64,000 nucleotides of DNA from contig NZ_CP036172.1 of NCBI RefSeq assembly GCF_017357525.1, forward strand, positions 2,020,561-2,084,560. The letters run 5' to 3'. Positions 8,183 to 16,712 of this stretch are shown piece after piece (position 1 is the first letter of the stretch; the number at the start of each line of letters is the position of its first letter). The position numbers were made by a program, and so were the translations under genes. Below the pieces are notes generated by a model. The model did no database searches and was not told where the DNA came from. It saw only the letters and a list, made by a program, of their open reading frames with translations. The DNA is from Methanofollis aquaemaris (lineage in GTDB: Archaea; Halobacteriota; Methanomicrobia; Methanomicrobiales; Methanofollaceae).

Positions 8183-9304
8183 ATGAAACCACGATACCTG
8201 ACACGAGTTGACCAGATCGATGCCCTGAATGCTGAAGACAAGGCCCCCCTCAGGAAGGTCGAGGATATGTTTGCTTTCCGCTCAAACGAATATTATCTCT
8301 CTCTCATCGATTGGAATGATCCGACCGATCCGATCCGGAGAATCGCGATTCCCGATCCGATGGAACTGGAGGATCAAGGGGTTCTCGATCCTTCGCAGGA
8401 GAAGAACTATACGGTTGTCAGAGGGATCCAGCACAAGTACCGGGAGACTGCGTTGCTCCTGGTGTCGGATGTATGTGGATCATTCTGTCGGTTCTGCTTC
8501 CGAAAACGCTTGTTCATCGAGAGGGGTGCTGAGGTGACGAGAGATGTGACCGAGGAACTTGCTTATATCAGGGATCATTCCGAGATCACGAATGTCCTCC
8601 TGACCGGCGGAGATCCATTGATCATGTCCACGTCAAAGCTCGAACCGATCGTGCGTGCGGTGCGGGAGATCGAGCATGTCAGGATCATCAGGATCGGGTC
8701 CAAGATGCCTGCCTTCAATCCGTTCCGGATCATCGAGGATCCGGCGCTGCTGGAGATGATCAGGCGTTATTCGACGCCTGAGAAGCGGATTTATATCATG
8801 GCTCAGTTCAACCACCCCCGTGAACTCACTTCCCGGGCATTGGAGGCTCTCTCTCTCCTCATGGAGGCCGGGGCGGTGGTGGTGAACCAGACGCCTTTGT
8901 TGCGCGGGATCAACGACGACCCGGAGGTGCTCGCGAAACTCTTCAAGAAACTCTCTTTCATCGGTGTCCCGCCGTACTATGTCTTCCAGTGCCGTCCGAC
9001 GCGGGGGAACGGGATGTTCCAGGTACCGGTTGAGGAGACGTATGAGATCTTTGAGGAGGCGAAGGCGCAGGTCTCCGGACTTGCAAAGCGTGCGAAACTC
9101 GTGATGTCCCATGTGAGCGGGAAGATCGAGATCGCGGGCTTGACTGATGATTGTATCTATTTCAAGTATCACCAGGCGGCTGATTCGGCAAATATCGGGC
9201 GTTTCATGGCGTTCAAGCGCAACCCGGCCGCACTCTGGTTCGATGACTACACCGAACCGGTGAACGACCGTGCCGATCTGCCGGGGTTGACCTGCCCGAT
9301 CTGA
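8183..9304 (+). CDS. KamA-family radical SAM protein (lysine 2,3-aminomutase-like)
   Basis: The 373-residue product has the radical SAM cluster motif CGSFCRFC (Cys at 98, 102 and 105), the LTGGDPL segment that binds SAM, and a late SGKIEIAG segment that aligns with the PLP-lysine region of lysine 2,3-aminomutase. Methanogens use such an enzyme (AblA) with an acetyltransferase (AblB) to make the osmolyte N-epsilon-acetyl-beta-lysine. No AblB gene is adjacent and the protein is shorter than typical AblA, so the substrate is open. I prefer ATG 8183 to GTG 8174 because GGAGGTG ends 7 nt before it. Confidence 0.8.
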   Translation: MKPRYLTRVDQIDALNAEDKAPLRKVEDMFAFRSNEYYLSLIDWNDPTDPIRRIAIPDPMELEDQGVLDPSQEKNYTVVRGIQHKYRETALLLVSDVCGSFCRFCFRKRLFIERGAEVTRDVTEELAYIRDHSEITNVLLTGGDPLIMSTSKLEPIVRAVREIEHVRIIRIGSKMPAFNPFRIIEDPALLEMIRRYSTPEKRIYIMAQFNHPRELTSRALEALSLLMEAGAVVVNQTPLLRGINDDPEVLAKLFKKLSFIGVPPYYVFQCRPTRGNGMFQVPVEETYEIFEEAKAQVSGLAKRAKLVMSHVSGKIEIAGLTDDCIYFKYHQAADSANIGRFMAFKRNPAALWFDDYTEPVNDRADLPGLTCPI

Positions 9305-9310
9305 TCACGC

Positions 9311-9319
9311 TCTTTTTTT
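9311..9319 (+). terminator. Oligo-T terminator after the KamA-like gene
   Basis: The run TCTTTTTTT lies 7 nt after the stop codon and before the 3' end of the convergent pilin-like operon. It is a typical archaeal U-tract without a strong hairpin. Confidence 0.4.
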
Positions 9320-9467
9320 GCTGTGTAGAAGTCCTCTGCTGGAGTGTGAATCAGGGACTGACCACATCTTTGCCCCTGCGTGACCGATCGGCAGATGTCA
9401 GGATCACTCTTTAAACGATCACCCTCCGCCTTCCTGACCCTATGTATCGTCCATCTCTTCATTATCT

Positions 9468-10694
9468 TCAGACAAGAGCATACCTCTCCGCCCCGCCCTG
9501 ATAGAAGACCTGTTTCTGGATCTGGCCGATGCCGGTGAGGTCGAGGTTCATCACGCCCATGGAGTCGGGCATGAGGGTGGAGAGGACGATGCCGTGTCCG
9601 TCGTCCCAGTCTTCGAGGATGACCCTGCCGTCGACGAGAAGGGAGGTCCATGCGGTTTCCGGCTCGATCGAGAGGGTGAGGGTGGAGACTGGATTGTCAT
9701 ACCTGCTGATCCAGATCTCGCCAAAGCCGATCGCACCCTCTCCGACGATCTCGTCGTTGACTGTGACCTGGACGTCGGGGAACTCGAAACTGGTGATGGT
9801 GTATCCGGTGGCAAAGAGTTTACCTTTCTGGTCGCCTATGAGGGTGAACTCGACCCGATCGCCGGGGGAGAGGGCCAGGTATTTCCCGCCGACCTGGATG
9901 TAGGACCAGGAACCCGTGACAGTGAATGCAAGGGAACTCCTGTCGTTAAGCGTGCCGCCCTTGGGCGGAGCGGTGATCAGGGTGATGTCCAGGGTCTCTG
10001 CGGGGGGGGCCGTGACCGTGATGGTTCGGGATGTGGTGTCGGAACCGGCGCTGTTCCTTGCGGTGAGGGTGACGGTGCAGGTACCGGGTGTGTCGTAGGT
10101 GTGCGCCGGGTGTTGCTCGGTCGATGTCTCGCCGTCCCCGAAGTCCCATGACCAGGAGGTCGGCGACCCGGTGGAGAGGTCGGTGAACCGGACGGTGAGG
10201 GGAGTGGCGCCTGCAGCCGGGTCGGCCGTGAACGCTGCTCTGACCGGTGTGGGGGTGACAGTCGGGCCGGCTGATGTGCTGTCCCTGAGTATGTGAAGGA
10301 GCCATGTGCTCCCATTTTCTCTCACACCGTCGGCGGTGATCCTGATGTCAGCCGGCACCTCCCCCCCTTCAAGATCAAGGAGAAGTACATCTCCGTTTCT
10401 CCAGGCATTCCAATCTCCTGAGCCGTCGAAGGTAGTGAAATCGGCAGTCCGGTCTCTGCCGTCGAGGAGGATCTGGAAGTGCCCCTTCTCCAGGGGATCG
10501 CCACCGTCATGGTACAGCATGATGCGACCGTCGGCCAGGGCGTCGTTGTCGAGGTGCGCAAGCATTGCAGGTGGGGCGCTGCCCGGGTGGCTGGAGAGGA
10601 CGACGAGTCCTATCACTGCAGCCGTTGTGACGAAGATTGCGATGAGCAGAACGACGGCGATCTGTTCTGAGATCGCCTCTTCGGTATTTCCCAT
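9468..10694 (-). CDS. Type IV pilin-like precursor with PKD domain
   Basis: The 408-residue product starts MGNTEEAISEQIAVVLLIAI, an archaeal type IV pilin N-terminus: a short charged leader, then a hydrophobic helix (about 11-33). A single PKD domain spans about 145-225 (ADPAAGATPLTVRFTDLS, WDFGDGETSTEQHPAHTY). After it comes a beta-rich C-terminal domain. It is probably processed by an EppA/PibD-type peptidase and held in or on the envelope. Start 10694 is supported by GGAGGAGAG upstream. It is the last of three pilin-like genes and 25 nt separate it from the second. Confidence 0.75.
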   Translation of the reverse strand: MGNTEEAISEQIAVVLLIAIFVTTAAVIGLVVLSSHPGSAPPAMLAHLDNDALADGRIMLYHDGGDPLEKGHFQILLDGRDRTADFTTFDGSGDWNAWRNGDVLLLDLEGGEVPADIRITADGVRENGSTWLLHILRDSTSAGPTVTPTPVRAAFTADPAAGATPLTVRFTDLSTGSPTSWSWDFGDGETSTEQHPAHTYDTPGTCTVTLTARNSAGSDTTSRTITVTAPPAETLDITLITAPPKGGTLNDRSSLAFTVTGSWSYIQVGGKYLALSPGDRVEFTLIGDQKGKLFATGYTITSFEFPDVQVTVNDEIVGEGAIGFGEIWISRYDNPVSTLTLSIEPETAWTSLLVDGRVILEDWDDGHGIVLSTLMPDSMGVMNLDLTGIGQIQKQVFYQGGAERYALV

Positions 10695-10719
10695 CTCTCT
10701 CTCTCTCCTCCTTTTCAGG

Positions 10720-11526
10720 TCATTCTGCTGCCTGGATCCGTGCCGCCACGCTGTCCCTTGCCACCGCGATGCCGGCGTCGTCATAGGCGACGGCTCTGAT
10801 GGTGACCTCCTGGCCGGTCATCTTCTTGAGTTGTCCGTAGTTGGTGGTAATTTCGGCGTAATATTTCCCGTCCGGGCCACGGTCCGCTGTGTATACTCCT
10901 TCGATCGGGAGTCCGCCCCCGGAAGACTCAAGGATGAATCTCACACTCTCGACCGTCCCCCCGGTAACCGAGGCCCGGACTGTCGAGAAGTACTGCGGAT
11001 GTCCTGAGAAGACCAGCAGACCTCCGTCAGTAGGTGAGTTGATCTTCACCGCGGCATCTCCGGGGCCCGGTCCCGGTCCGGGTCCGGGGGTACTCCCTCC
11101 CTCGTCCACGACTGCGGTGATAACCCCTGATGCCCCGGGTTCGGCGATCACTGTCTCCCCCCCCCCGACGAGGGCGGTGACAATGACGCGGCCGTCCAAC
11201 TCTCCGTCCGTATATTTCATTGCCTCGCCAGGTGACCAGGCACCATCTCCGTCAAGGAGAAACTTGTCGGTCCGGTCAACAGGCCCATCCCCTGCGTCCA
11301 CGTACAGCCGGTAGGTTCCGGCCTCCAGCGGGTCGCCGCCCTCATGGACGAGGACAAAGGTGCCGTCGGCGGTGGTGCCGGGGGTGAGAGAGGCCACCGG
11401 TACCTCCACGGGGTGGGTGCCGGAGAGAAGCAGGGCAACGACGATTGTCACCCCGACGACGGTCAGGGCAATGAGGAGGACGCTCCCGACCACCTCGGAG
11501 ATTCCGTCTTCTCTCTGCATTCCCAT
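10720..11526 (-). CDS. Type IV pilin-like precursor with Gly-Pro linker
   Basis: The 268-residue product begins MGMQREDGISEVVGSVLLIA, the classical archaeal pilin motif with a 20-residue hydrophobic helix. A GPGPGPGPG linker (about residues 155-163) joins an N-terminal domain to a C-terminal, Ig-like strand-rich domain. Its ATG shares one base with the stop of the upstream gene (TGATG), so translation is probably coupled. It is likely an envelope or pilus-associated minor subunit; the exact role is unknown. Confidence 0.72.
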   Translation of the reverse strand: MGMQREDGISEVVGSVLLIALTVVGVTIVVALLLSGTHPVEVPVASLTPGTTADGTFVLVHEGGDPLEAGTYRLYVDAGDGPVDRTDKFLLDGDGAWSPGEAMKYTDGELDGRVIVTALVGGGETVIAEPGASGVITAVVDEGGSTPGPGPGPGPGDAAVKINSPTDGGLLVFSGHPQYFSTVRASVTGGTVESVRFILESSGGGLPIEGVYTADRGPDGKYYAEITTNYGQLKKMTGQEVTIRAVAYDDAGIAVARDSVAARIQAAE

Positions 11527-12428
11527 CACTCGATCCTCGCCGCCGCCCCGTGGAGGGAGGCGTAGAAGTCGGCCCTCTGGACATGGAGAAGCACGTCCTT
11601 CTCGCCGGGGTCGGGCCCGGTGACGGTGATGGAGGCAATATTGCCGTTTCGTGCAACCTGATACCACTCGTCCGGGATCCCTTCCCGCGCCGGTGCTTCC
11701 TTCAGGGCCCGTTCCCAGGCCACCGCTCTCCAGGGATCACTGCTCTTGATGCTGAGCCGCATCCACTCGATCTGGGCGTGGATCCCGTACGGCGGTCTGT
11801 CCTCTGGCATATCCTGCAGTCTCGTCTCCACCCGCACCGGCCCCGTACTGCTGACCGAACCGGATCCCTTGATGGTCACCGGCGTGATGGTCACCGATGC
11901 GGTCGTCAGGTCGAGGTTGGAGACGGCGAAGAGTGGGGCGAGTCTGAGGGTCGTCCCGTCGTCCTGGGAAAGGAAGATCCCTCCCATCTGGTAGGTCCAG
12001 GTCTGGTCCATCCAGTAGTGGTTTTCTGAGGTATACTCAAGGGCGCCGAGTTTGATCTCCCATCCCCCCGGGTGGTCGCTGGTCTCGATGGTGAGGAGAT
12101 CGCCCTCCGTGATGTTCAGCCCTCCCGCGGATGCCGTCGGCGTGAAGAGCGGGAGATGTCCGCCTTGTGCAGTGGCCTGACCGGTGCCCATGTCGAAGGC
12201 GAGGGAGAGTGGGACGCCGGTGGCGTTGTTCAACCAGAGAGAATCGAGAGCGAGTTTATAATCGATAAAACGGTCTTTGACATCGTTCATGTGGCCGATC
12301 TCGTCGTTTCGTCCCTGCGCGGGGACGGTATAGACCTGGTAGACCGAGAGTGCGAGCACGAGGACGCCAAGGAGGAGAACAAAACCCACCACTTCTGAAA
12401 GCCCCTCCTCGTCCTCTGCCCGTATCAT
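11526..12428 (-). CDS. Type IV pilin-like precursor, first gene of pilin operon
   Basis: The 300-residue product begins MIRAEDEEGLSEVVGFVLLL with a hydrophobic helix to about residue 40, as in archaeal pilins, then a long beta-rich extracellular part without recognised domains. ATG 12428 lies about 27 nt from a TATA-like sequence, which suggests a leaderless transcript; an earlier in-frame ATG at 12467 would lie upstream of the predicted transcript start. The length is large for a structural pilin, so a minor or adhesin-type subunit is more likely. Confidence 0.7.
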   Translation of the reverse strand: MIRAEDEEGLSEVVGFVLLLGVLVLALSVYQVYTVPAQGRNDEIGHMNDVKDRFIDYKLALDSLWLNNATGVPLSLAFDMGTGQATAQGGHLPLFTPTASAGGLNITEGDLLTIETSDHPGGWEIKLGALEYTSENHYWMDQTWTYQMGGIFLSQDDGTTLRLAPLFAVSNLDLTTASVTITPVTIKGSGSVSSTGPVRVETRLQDMPEDRPPYGIHAQIEWMRLSIKSSDPWRAVAWERALKEAPAREGIPDEWYQVARNGNIASITVTGPDPGEKDVLLHVQRADFYASLHGAAARIE

Positions 12429-12450
12429 GCTAATAATGTACATCGGTGCG

Positions 12451-12459
12451 ATATTTATG
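12451..12459 (-). promoter_or_regulatory. TATA box of the pilin-like operon
   Basis: The minus strand reads CATAAATAT about 27 nt upstream of ATG 12428, which would place the transcript start at or next to that codon (leaderless). Confidence 0.5.
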
Positions 12460-12535
12460 GTTTTCAAAAGGGCACGCCTGCCGTCTGGGATATGGTTAAG
12501 GACAACCGTACGTACATATACGGTGGACAGGTTCT

Positions 12536-13552
12536 ATGAATAGAGACAAAACGGCTCATGCCGGTGATTGCAGCACACATCTCTCTGAGGGGTGTGTTCT
12601 CTGCTATCAGGGGGCGAAGATGGTTCTTTTCGTGACCGGTGTGTGCGGGAGGGACTGCTGGTACTGCCCACTCTCCGAGACGCGCCGGAATAAGCGCGTT
12701 GTCTATGCGAACGACCGGCTGGTGAAGAGTCCCGACGACATCATCGAGGAGGCCGAGATGATGAGCGCGCTCGGCACCGGCGTCACCGGCGGCGAACCGT
12801 TCCTGGTCCTGGACGATGTTGTCAGGTACTGCCGTCTCCTCAAGGAGCATTTCGGACCCGATCACCATATCCATCTCTATACCGGGATCGCTCCCACAAA
12901 AGCGCAGCTCGAGCCTCTCCGCGGGCTTGTGGACGAGATCCGCCTCCACCCGCCGCAGGAACTCTGGGACGGGATCCTGACCGGCCCATACGCCGCCTCG
13001 GTGCGGACCGCCCGTGACCTCGGGTTTTCCATCGGGATCGAGGTGCCCTCTCTCCCTGGCATCGAGGCCCTCGCCGCGATCCTGCCTGAACTTGATTTTC
13101 TCAACATCAACGAACTCGAGTGGAGCGAGACCAATGCCCAGGCCATGCGGGAACGGAACCTCGACCTTGAGGACGGCCTTCACAATGCCGTCGGTGGGGC
13201 TGAGGCCTGGGCTGCTCCTCTCCTCGACGATCCGAAGGTCCATTTTTGTTCCTCGGACTTCAAGGACTCGGTCCAACTGCGGGAAAGGCTCAAAAGAATC
13301 GCAGCCAACACGGCCAGGGCCTTCGATGAGATCACCGGGGACGGAACGATCATATATGGGATTCTCGAACTGGAAGGCGATGATCTTCCACTGGCCCTCT
13401 CGGAAAATATAAATGACATCGAGATCTCTGGTAATCAGGTTGAGATGGCGTGGTGGATGCTTGCTGAGATGCGGGACCGGCTGCCAGGGCGCAAATATGT
13501 CATTGAGCGGTATCCCAATGAAGGTATAGTCCTGGAGGTGACGCCACTCTGA
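12536..13552 (+). CDS. Radical SAM protein of unknown substrate
   Basis: The 338-residue product has the radical SAM motif CGRDCWYC (Cys 37, 41, 44) near the N-terminus. Extra cysteines lie at 12, 20 and 23, the last two as CVLC. The region TGVTGGEPFLVLDD is the SAM-binding glycine motif. It resembles the archaeal COG2108 group, for which I know no substrate. A TATA-like ACATATACGG some 20 nt upstream suggests a nearly leaderless message. The cis-prenyltransferase follows with overlapping stop and start, so the two are translated together. Confidence 0.8.
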   Translation: MNRDKTAHAGDCSTHLSEGCVLCYQGAKMVLFVTGVCGRDCWYCPLSETRRNKRVVYANDRLVKSPDDIIEEAEMMSALGTGVTGGEPFLVLDDVVRYCRLLKEHFGPDHHIHLYTGIAPTKAQLEPLRGLVDEIRLHPPQELWDGILTGPYAASVRTARDLGFSIGIEVPSLPGIEALAAILPELDFLNINELEWSETNAQAMRERNLDLEDGLHNAVGGAEAWAAPLLDDPKVHFCSSDFKDSVQLRERLKRIAANTARAFDEITGDGTIIYGILELEGDDLPLALSENINDIEISGNQVEMAWWMLAEMRDRLPGRKYVIERYPNEGIVLEVTPL

Positions 13553-14313
13553 GCCTCAGGGGACAGGTCGAGCCGCTTTATGAGCGCTACCTGAGGTGGC
13601 AGTGCAAGCATATCCCTGCCCATATCGCCATCATCCAGGATGGCAACCGGCGATATGCAAGGCTCAACAACGTCGGAACCATAGACGGGCACCGGGCAGG
13701 TGCCGAGACCACCCAGCGTGTCCTTGAGTGGGCCCAGGATCTGGGGATCCGGACGATCACGCTATACTCATTTTCGACCGAGAACTTCAACCGAGACAGT
13801 GTCGAGGTCAACTATCTCTTTGATCTCTTCAAGAAGAAGTTTGCTGAGATCTGTGAAGACGACCGGGTGCACAGGAACCAGATCAGGGTCCAGATGATCG
13901 GCGACCGTTCGATGCTCCCCCCCGATCTCCTCAGGATCGTCGAGGCTGCCGAGGACGCCACCCGTCAATACAGCCGTTATTTCCTCAACATCGCACTGGC
14001 GTACGGCGGGAGAAACGAGATTGTCCATGCCGCCCGGGGAGTCGTTGCGGGGGTGAGGGACGGCACCGTGGATGCCGATGTGATCACGCCAAAGACGGTC
14101 GAGAGTTTCCTGTACGACGGGATCCATCTCCCCCCTGTCGACCTCATCGTGCGGACGGGAAACGAGCGGCGGACCTCGAACTTCCTGCCCTGGATGGCAA
14201 ACGGGAACGAGTGTGCGGTGTACTTCTGCGCCCCATACTGGCCGGTCTTCAGGAGGATCGACCTGTTGCGGGCGATCAGAGTATATGACCAGCGGATGCG
14301 GAGGCGTCGGTAA
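13549..14313 (+). CDS. uppS: Cis-prenyltransferase, catalytic subunit (UppS family), probable CTG start
   Basis: The 254-residue product makes long-chain polyprenyl diphosphate, the lipid carrier for archaeal N-glycosylation. IAIIQDGNRR has the catalytic Asp at residue 31. GHRAGA, YSFSTENFNR and RTGNERRTSNF bind the substrates. No ATG, GTG or TTG exists before this conserved region. The frame opens with CTG at 13549, preceded at 8 nt by GGAGGTG, and CTG overlaps the TGA of the radical SAM gene. The C-terminus ends RMRRRR and lacks the RxG motif that homodimeric enzymes need. The neighbouring convergent gene supplies one. Confidence 0.88.
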   Translation: MSLRGQVEPLYERYLRWQCKHIPAHIAIIQDGNRRYARLNNVGTIDGHRAGAETTQRVLEWAQDLGIRTITLYSFSTENFNRDSVEVNYLFDLFKKKFAEICEDDRVHRNQIRVQMIGDRSMLPPDLLRIVEAAEDATRQYSRYFLNIALAYGGRNEIVHAARGVVAGVRDGTVDADVITPKTVESFLYDGIHLPPVDLIVRTGNERRTSNFLPWMANGNECAVYFCAPYWPVFRRIDLLRAIRVYDQRMRRRR

Positions 14314-14330
14314 CCCGACCGACCGGGGGG

Positions 14331-14921
14331 TCAGGTTCCGAACCGGCGCGCCCGTGACTGGTAGTCCCTGAGTGCCCTGAGAAAGTCCACTTTTCTGAAC
14401 CACTTCCAGTTCACGTCAAGGAAAAAGAGTTCCGAGTAAACGGACTGCCAGATGAGAAAGTCGGTGAGATAGTTGCCGCCGGTCTTGATCACCAGGTCGG
14501 GCATACACCTGAAGGTGAGGTGACGCTCGATCAACTCCTCGTCGATCTCTGTGGGGTCGACCTCTTCTTCGGCGATCTTTCTGATGCACGCAGCGATCTC
14601 CTCCCGTCCACTCATCCCGACGGCAACGGTGACGTCCATACCCTCACCGGCCTTCTCGACGGTGTCGGCATAGTGGAGATCGAGGCTCGCGATGTTCCTG
14701 ATCTTTTTGATCGCCGGCAAGCATGCTCTGATCTCCTCGGGCCGGTCGGTGGAGATATGAAAGGTTGCCCCGCGGAGTCCGACCTCCCGGCACCACTCTG
14801 TCGTCTCATAGATCTTGCCGGGCGCTTCGATCATGTCCTCTCCGGTGATCATGAAACAGACGTGCTGAGGGAGTTTTGTCAGGTTCCTGAGGAGGAGCCG
14901 TTCATAGAACCAGTGGATCAT
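14331..14921 (-). CDS. Cis-prenyltransferase-like accessory subunit (NgBR/Nus1 type)
   Basis: The 196-residue product has the UppS fold pattern but no catalytic Asp. Where the catalytic subunit reads IIQDGNRR this one has FMITGEDM (Thr 26 in the Asp position). The C-terminus carries RFG (193-195), an RxG motif. This matches the non-catalytic subunit of heteromeric cis-prenyltransferases: eukaryotic NgBR/Nus1 and the two-subunit enzyme described from Methanosarcina. The ATG overlaps the PolX stop by 4 nt. The gene is convergent with uppS, 17 nt away. A longer frame from 14984 would run into PolX. Confidence 0.8.
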   Translation of the reverse strand: MIHWFYERLLLRNLTKLPQHVCFMITGEDMIEAPGKIYETTEWCREVGLRGATFHISTDRPEEIRACLPAIKKIRNIASLDLHYADTVEKAGEGMDVTVAVGMSGREEIAACIRKIAEEEVDPTEIDEELIERHLTFRCMPDLVIKTGGNYLTDFLIWQSVYSELFFLDVNWKWFRKVDFLRALRDYQSRARRFGT

Positions 14922-16603
14922 CCGCGCCGCTCCAGCAGGTCTGCAAGAGATCGGGTGTTGAGAATGTCGCCGGGCCCGCACCAACCCCGGCGTGCGAGGG
15001 CGACGCCGTGCCTGAGATACGCGAGTTCAGGGGCGGCATGGGCATCTGTTCCGATTGCAAGTCTCACGCCCCTTTCTTGTGCCTGCTTAATATAAATATC
15101 ATCCAGATCCAGGCGGCCGGGCGAGGCATTGATTTCCAGGGCCGTTTCGTTTTCGGCTGCGGCCCTGATGACCCGCTCCATGTCGATGGCCACCGGCGGC
15201 CGTCGCCCGATGAGCCGTCCTGTCGGGTGGCCGATGATATCGACATCTCTCTTCTCGATGGCAGTGATCACCCGCCTGGTCATCACGTCTTCGTCCTGGC
15301 CGAAGGCCGAGTGGACCGATGCGATGACCAGGTCGCAGTTCTGAAGGCTTTCGTCAGGGAGGGAGAGCTTCCCGTCGGCAAGGATGTCCACCTCCACCCC
15401 GGCAAGGAGGGTGCATCCTGAGGTGCGGTTCACCTGCTCGATCGCCACCTGCTGTCGTGCAAGTCTCGGTGCATCGAGACCATGAGCGATCCCGAGGCTT
15501 GCGGAGTGATCGCTGACGAGCATATACTCATACCCCCTTTCCTCTCCGGCCGCGGCAATTTCCTCCAGGCTCATCGTGCCGTCGCTCCACTCCGAGTGGA
15601 CGTGGAGGTCGCCCCTGATCTCCTGCACGTCCACGAGGGGAGGGATGTTCCCTTCGAGGGCCAGGTCCACTTCTCCGCGGTCTTCGCGCAGTTCAGGCGG
15701 GACCGGACTCATGCCGAGCGCCGCAAAGACCTCGTCTTCGGTCCTGAATTGTCTGAGTTCGCCGGTCTTGTGATCGGTCAGGCCGTACTCGTTCAGACGC
15801 ATTCCAGGGATCCTTGCGACCTCCCTGAGCCTGATGTTGAAGGCCTTCGAACCGGTGAGGTACAGGAGCATTGCCCCGAGATCTTTGGGTGCGGCGAACC
15901 TGACGTCGGCCCGTCTTCCGCTGATCCTGATTGAGATCTTCTTCTCCCCGGCGTCGATCACCTCGTCGGCAACCCTGGCCAGGGAATGTGCGGTCTCTCT
16001 GACCGGTGCGAGGGTGACGATGTCGATGTCCCCAATGGTGGACCGGCCGCGCCGGAGGCTCCCGGCCACCCATGCCTCTCCTGGTATGGCGGCGAGCATC
16101 ACGTCTGCCAGGTGTTCGGCCTCGGTCAGACTCATCCGATCGGTACCTCTTCTGGCGACGCCGACCGCCCTGAGGATCTCATGTTCTTTTTTCTCTCTAA
16201 AGCCCCTGAGCGCCCTGATCCGGTGTGCCCGTGCGGCGGCCTCAAGGTCGTCGAGCCCCACAACCCCGAGTTCTTTCCAGAGTCGTCGGACGGTCTTTGG
16301 ACCTACTCCCTGGAGGTTCAGGAGAGCGGGGAGCCCCTGGGGCGTCGCCTCACGGAGACGCGCCTGTTCTCTGCAGGTGCCGGTTTCCGCGATCTCTCTG
16401 ACCTTCTCCGCGATTGCCTTCCCGATCCCGGGAAGTGCCTCGAGTTCGTCCTCGTTCATTCCGGCAACCGATCGGCCCAGGTGCCCGACCACCTCGGCGG
16501 CCCTGGCATAGGCCCGCACCTTGAATGGGTTCTCCCCATGGATCTCAAGCAGGTCGCTGATCTCTGCAAGCACCCCTGCAACCAGCCGGTTGGTCGCGTC
16601 CAT
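14918..16603 (-). CDS. polX: DNA polymerase X family / PHP 3'-5' exonuclease (PolX)
   Basis: The 561-residue product has an N-terminal helix-hairpin-helix region (LPGIGKAIAEKV; LQGVGPKTVRRLW), then the nucleotidyltransferase motif GSLRRGRSTIGDIDIV with its paired Asp. A C-terminal PHP domain starts at DLHVHSEWSDG and includes HPTGR and a late GTDAHA. Bacterial PolX of the same layout is about 570 residues and acts in base excision repair with manganese-dependent exonuclease. Start 16603 lies about 26 nt from GATATATATC, so the message is probably leaderless. Confidence 0.9.
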   Translation of the reverse strand: MDATNRLVAGVLAEISDLLEIHGENPFKVRAYARAAEVVGHLGRSVAGMNEDELEALPGIGKAIAEKVREIAETGTCREQARLREATPQGLPALLNLQGVGPKTVRRLWKELGVVGLDDLEAAARAHRIRALRGFREKKEHEILRAVGVARRGTDRMSLTEAEHLADVMLAAIPGEAWVAGSLRRGRSTIGDIDIVTLAPVRETAHSLARVADEVIDAGEKKISIRISGRRADVRFAAPKDLGAMLLYLTGSKAFNIRLREVARIPGMRLNEYGLTDHKTGELRQFRTEDEVFAALGMSPVPPELREDRGEVDLALEGNIPPLVDVQEIRGDLHVHSEWSDGTMSLEEIAAAGEERGYEYMLVSDHSASLGIAHGLDAPRLARQQVAIEQVNRTSGCTLLAGVEVDILADGKLSLPDESLQNCDLVIASVHSAFGQDEDVMTRRVITAIEKRDVDIIGHPTGRLIGRRPPVAIDMERVIRAAAENETALEINASPGRLDLDDIYIKQAQERGVRLAIGTDAHAAPELAYLRHGVALARRGWCGPGDILNTRSLADLLERRG

Positions 16604-16624
16604 ACCTGGAGGGGTTGTGTCCAG

Positions 16625-16634
16625 GATATATATC
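16625..16634 (-). promoter_or_regulatory. TATA box of polX
   Basis: The palindromic GATATATATC is centred about 26 nt from ATG 16603 on the minus strand. The 109-bp gap 16604-16712 also serves the divergent dtxR-feoA gene. Confidence 0.5.
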
Positions 16635-16712
16635 GGTGCGGGGGGAGGCCGGATCCGTCGTGATCTGCAGGGAAGCAAATCCATAAGAGCGGAGACTCCA
16701 AACGAAGTAGGT

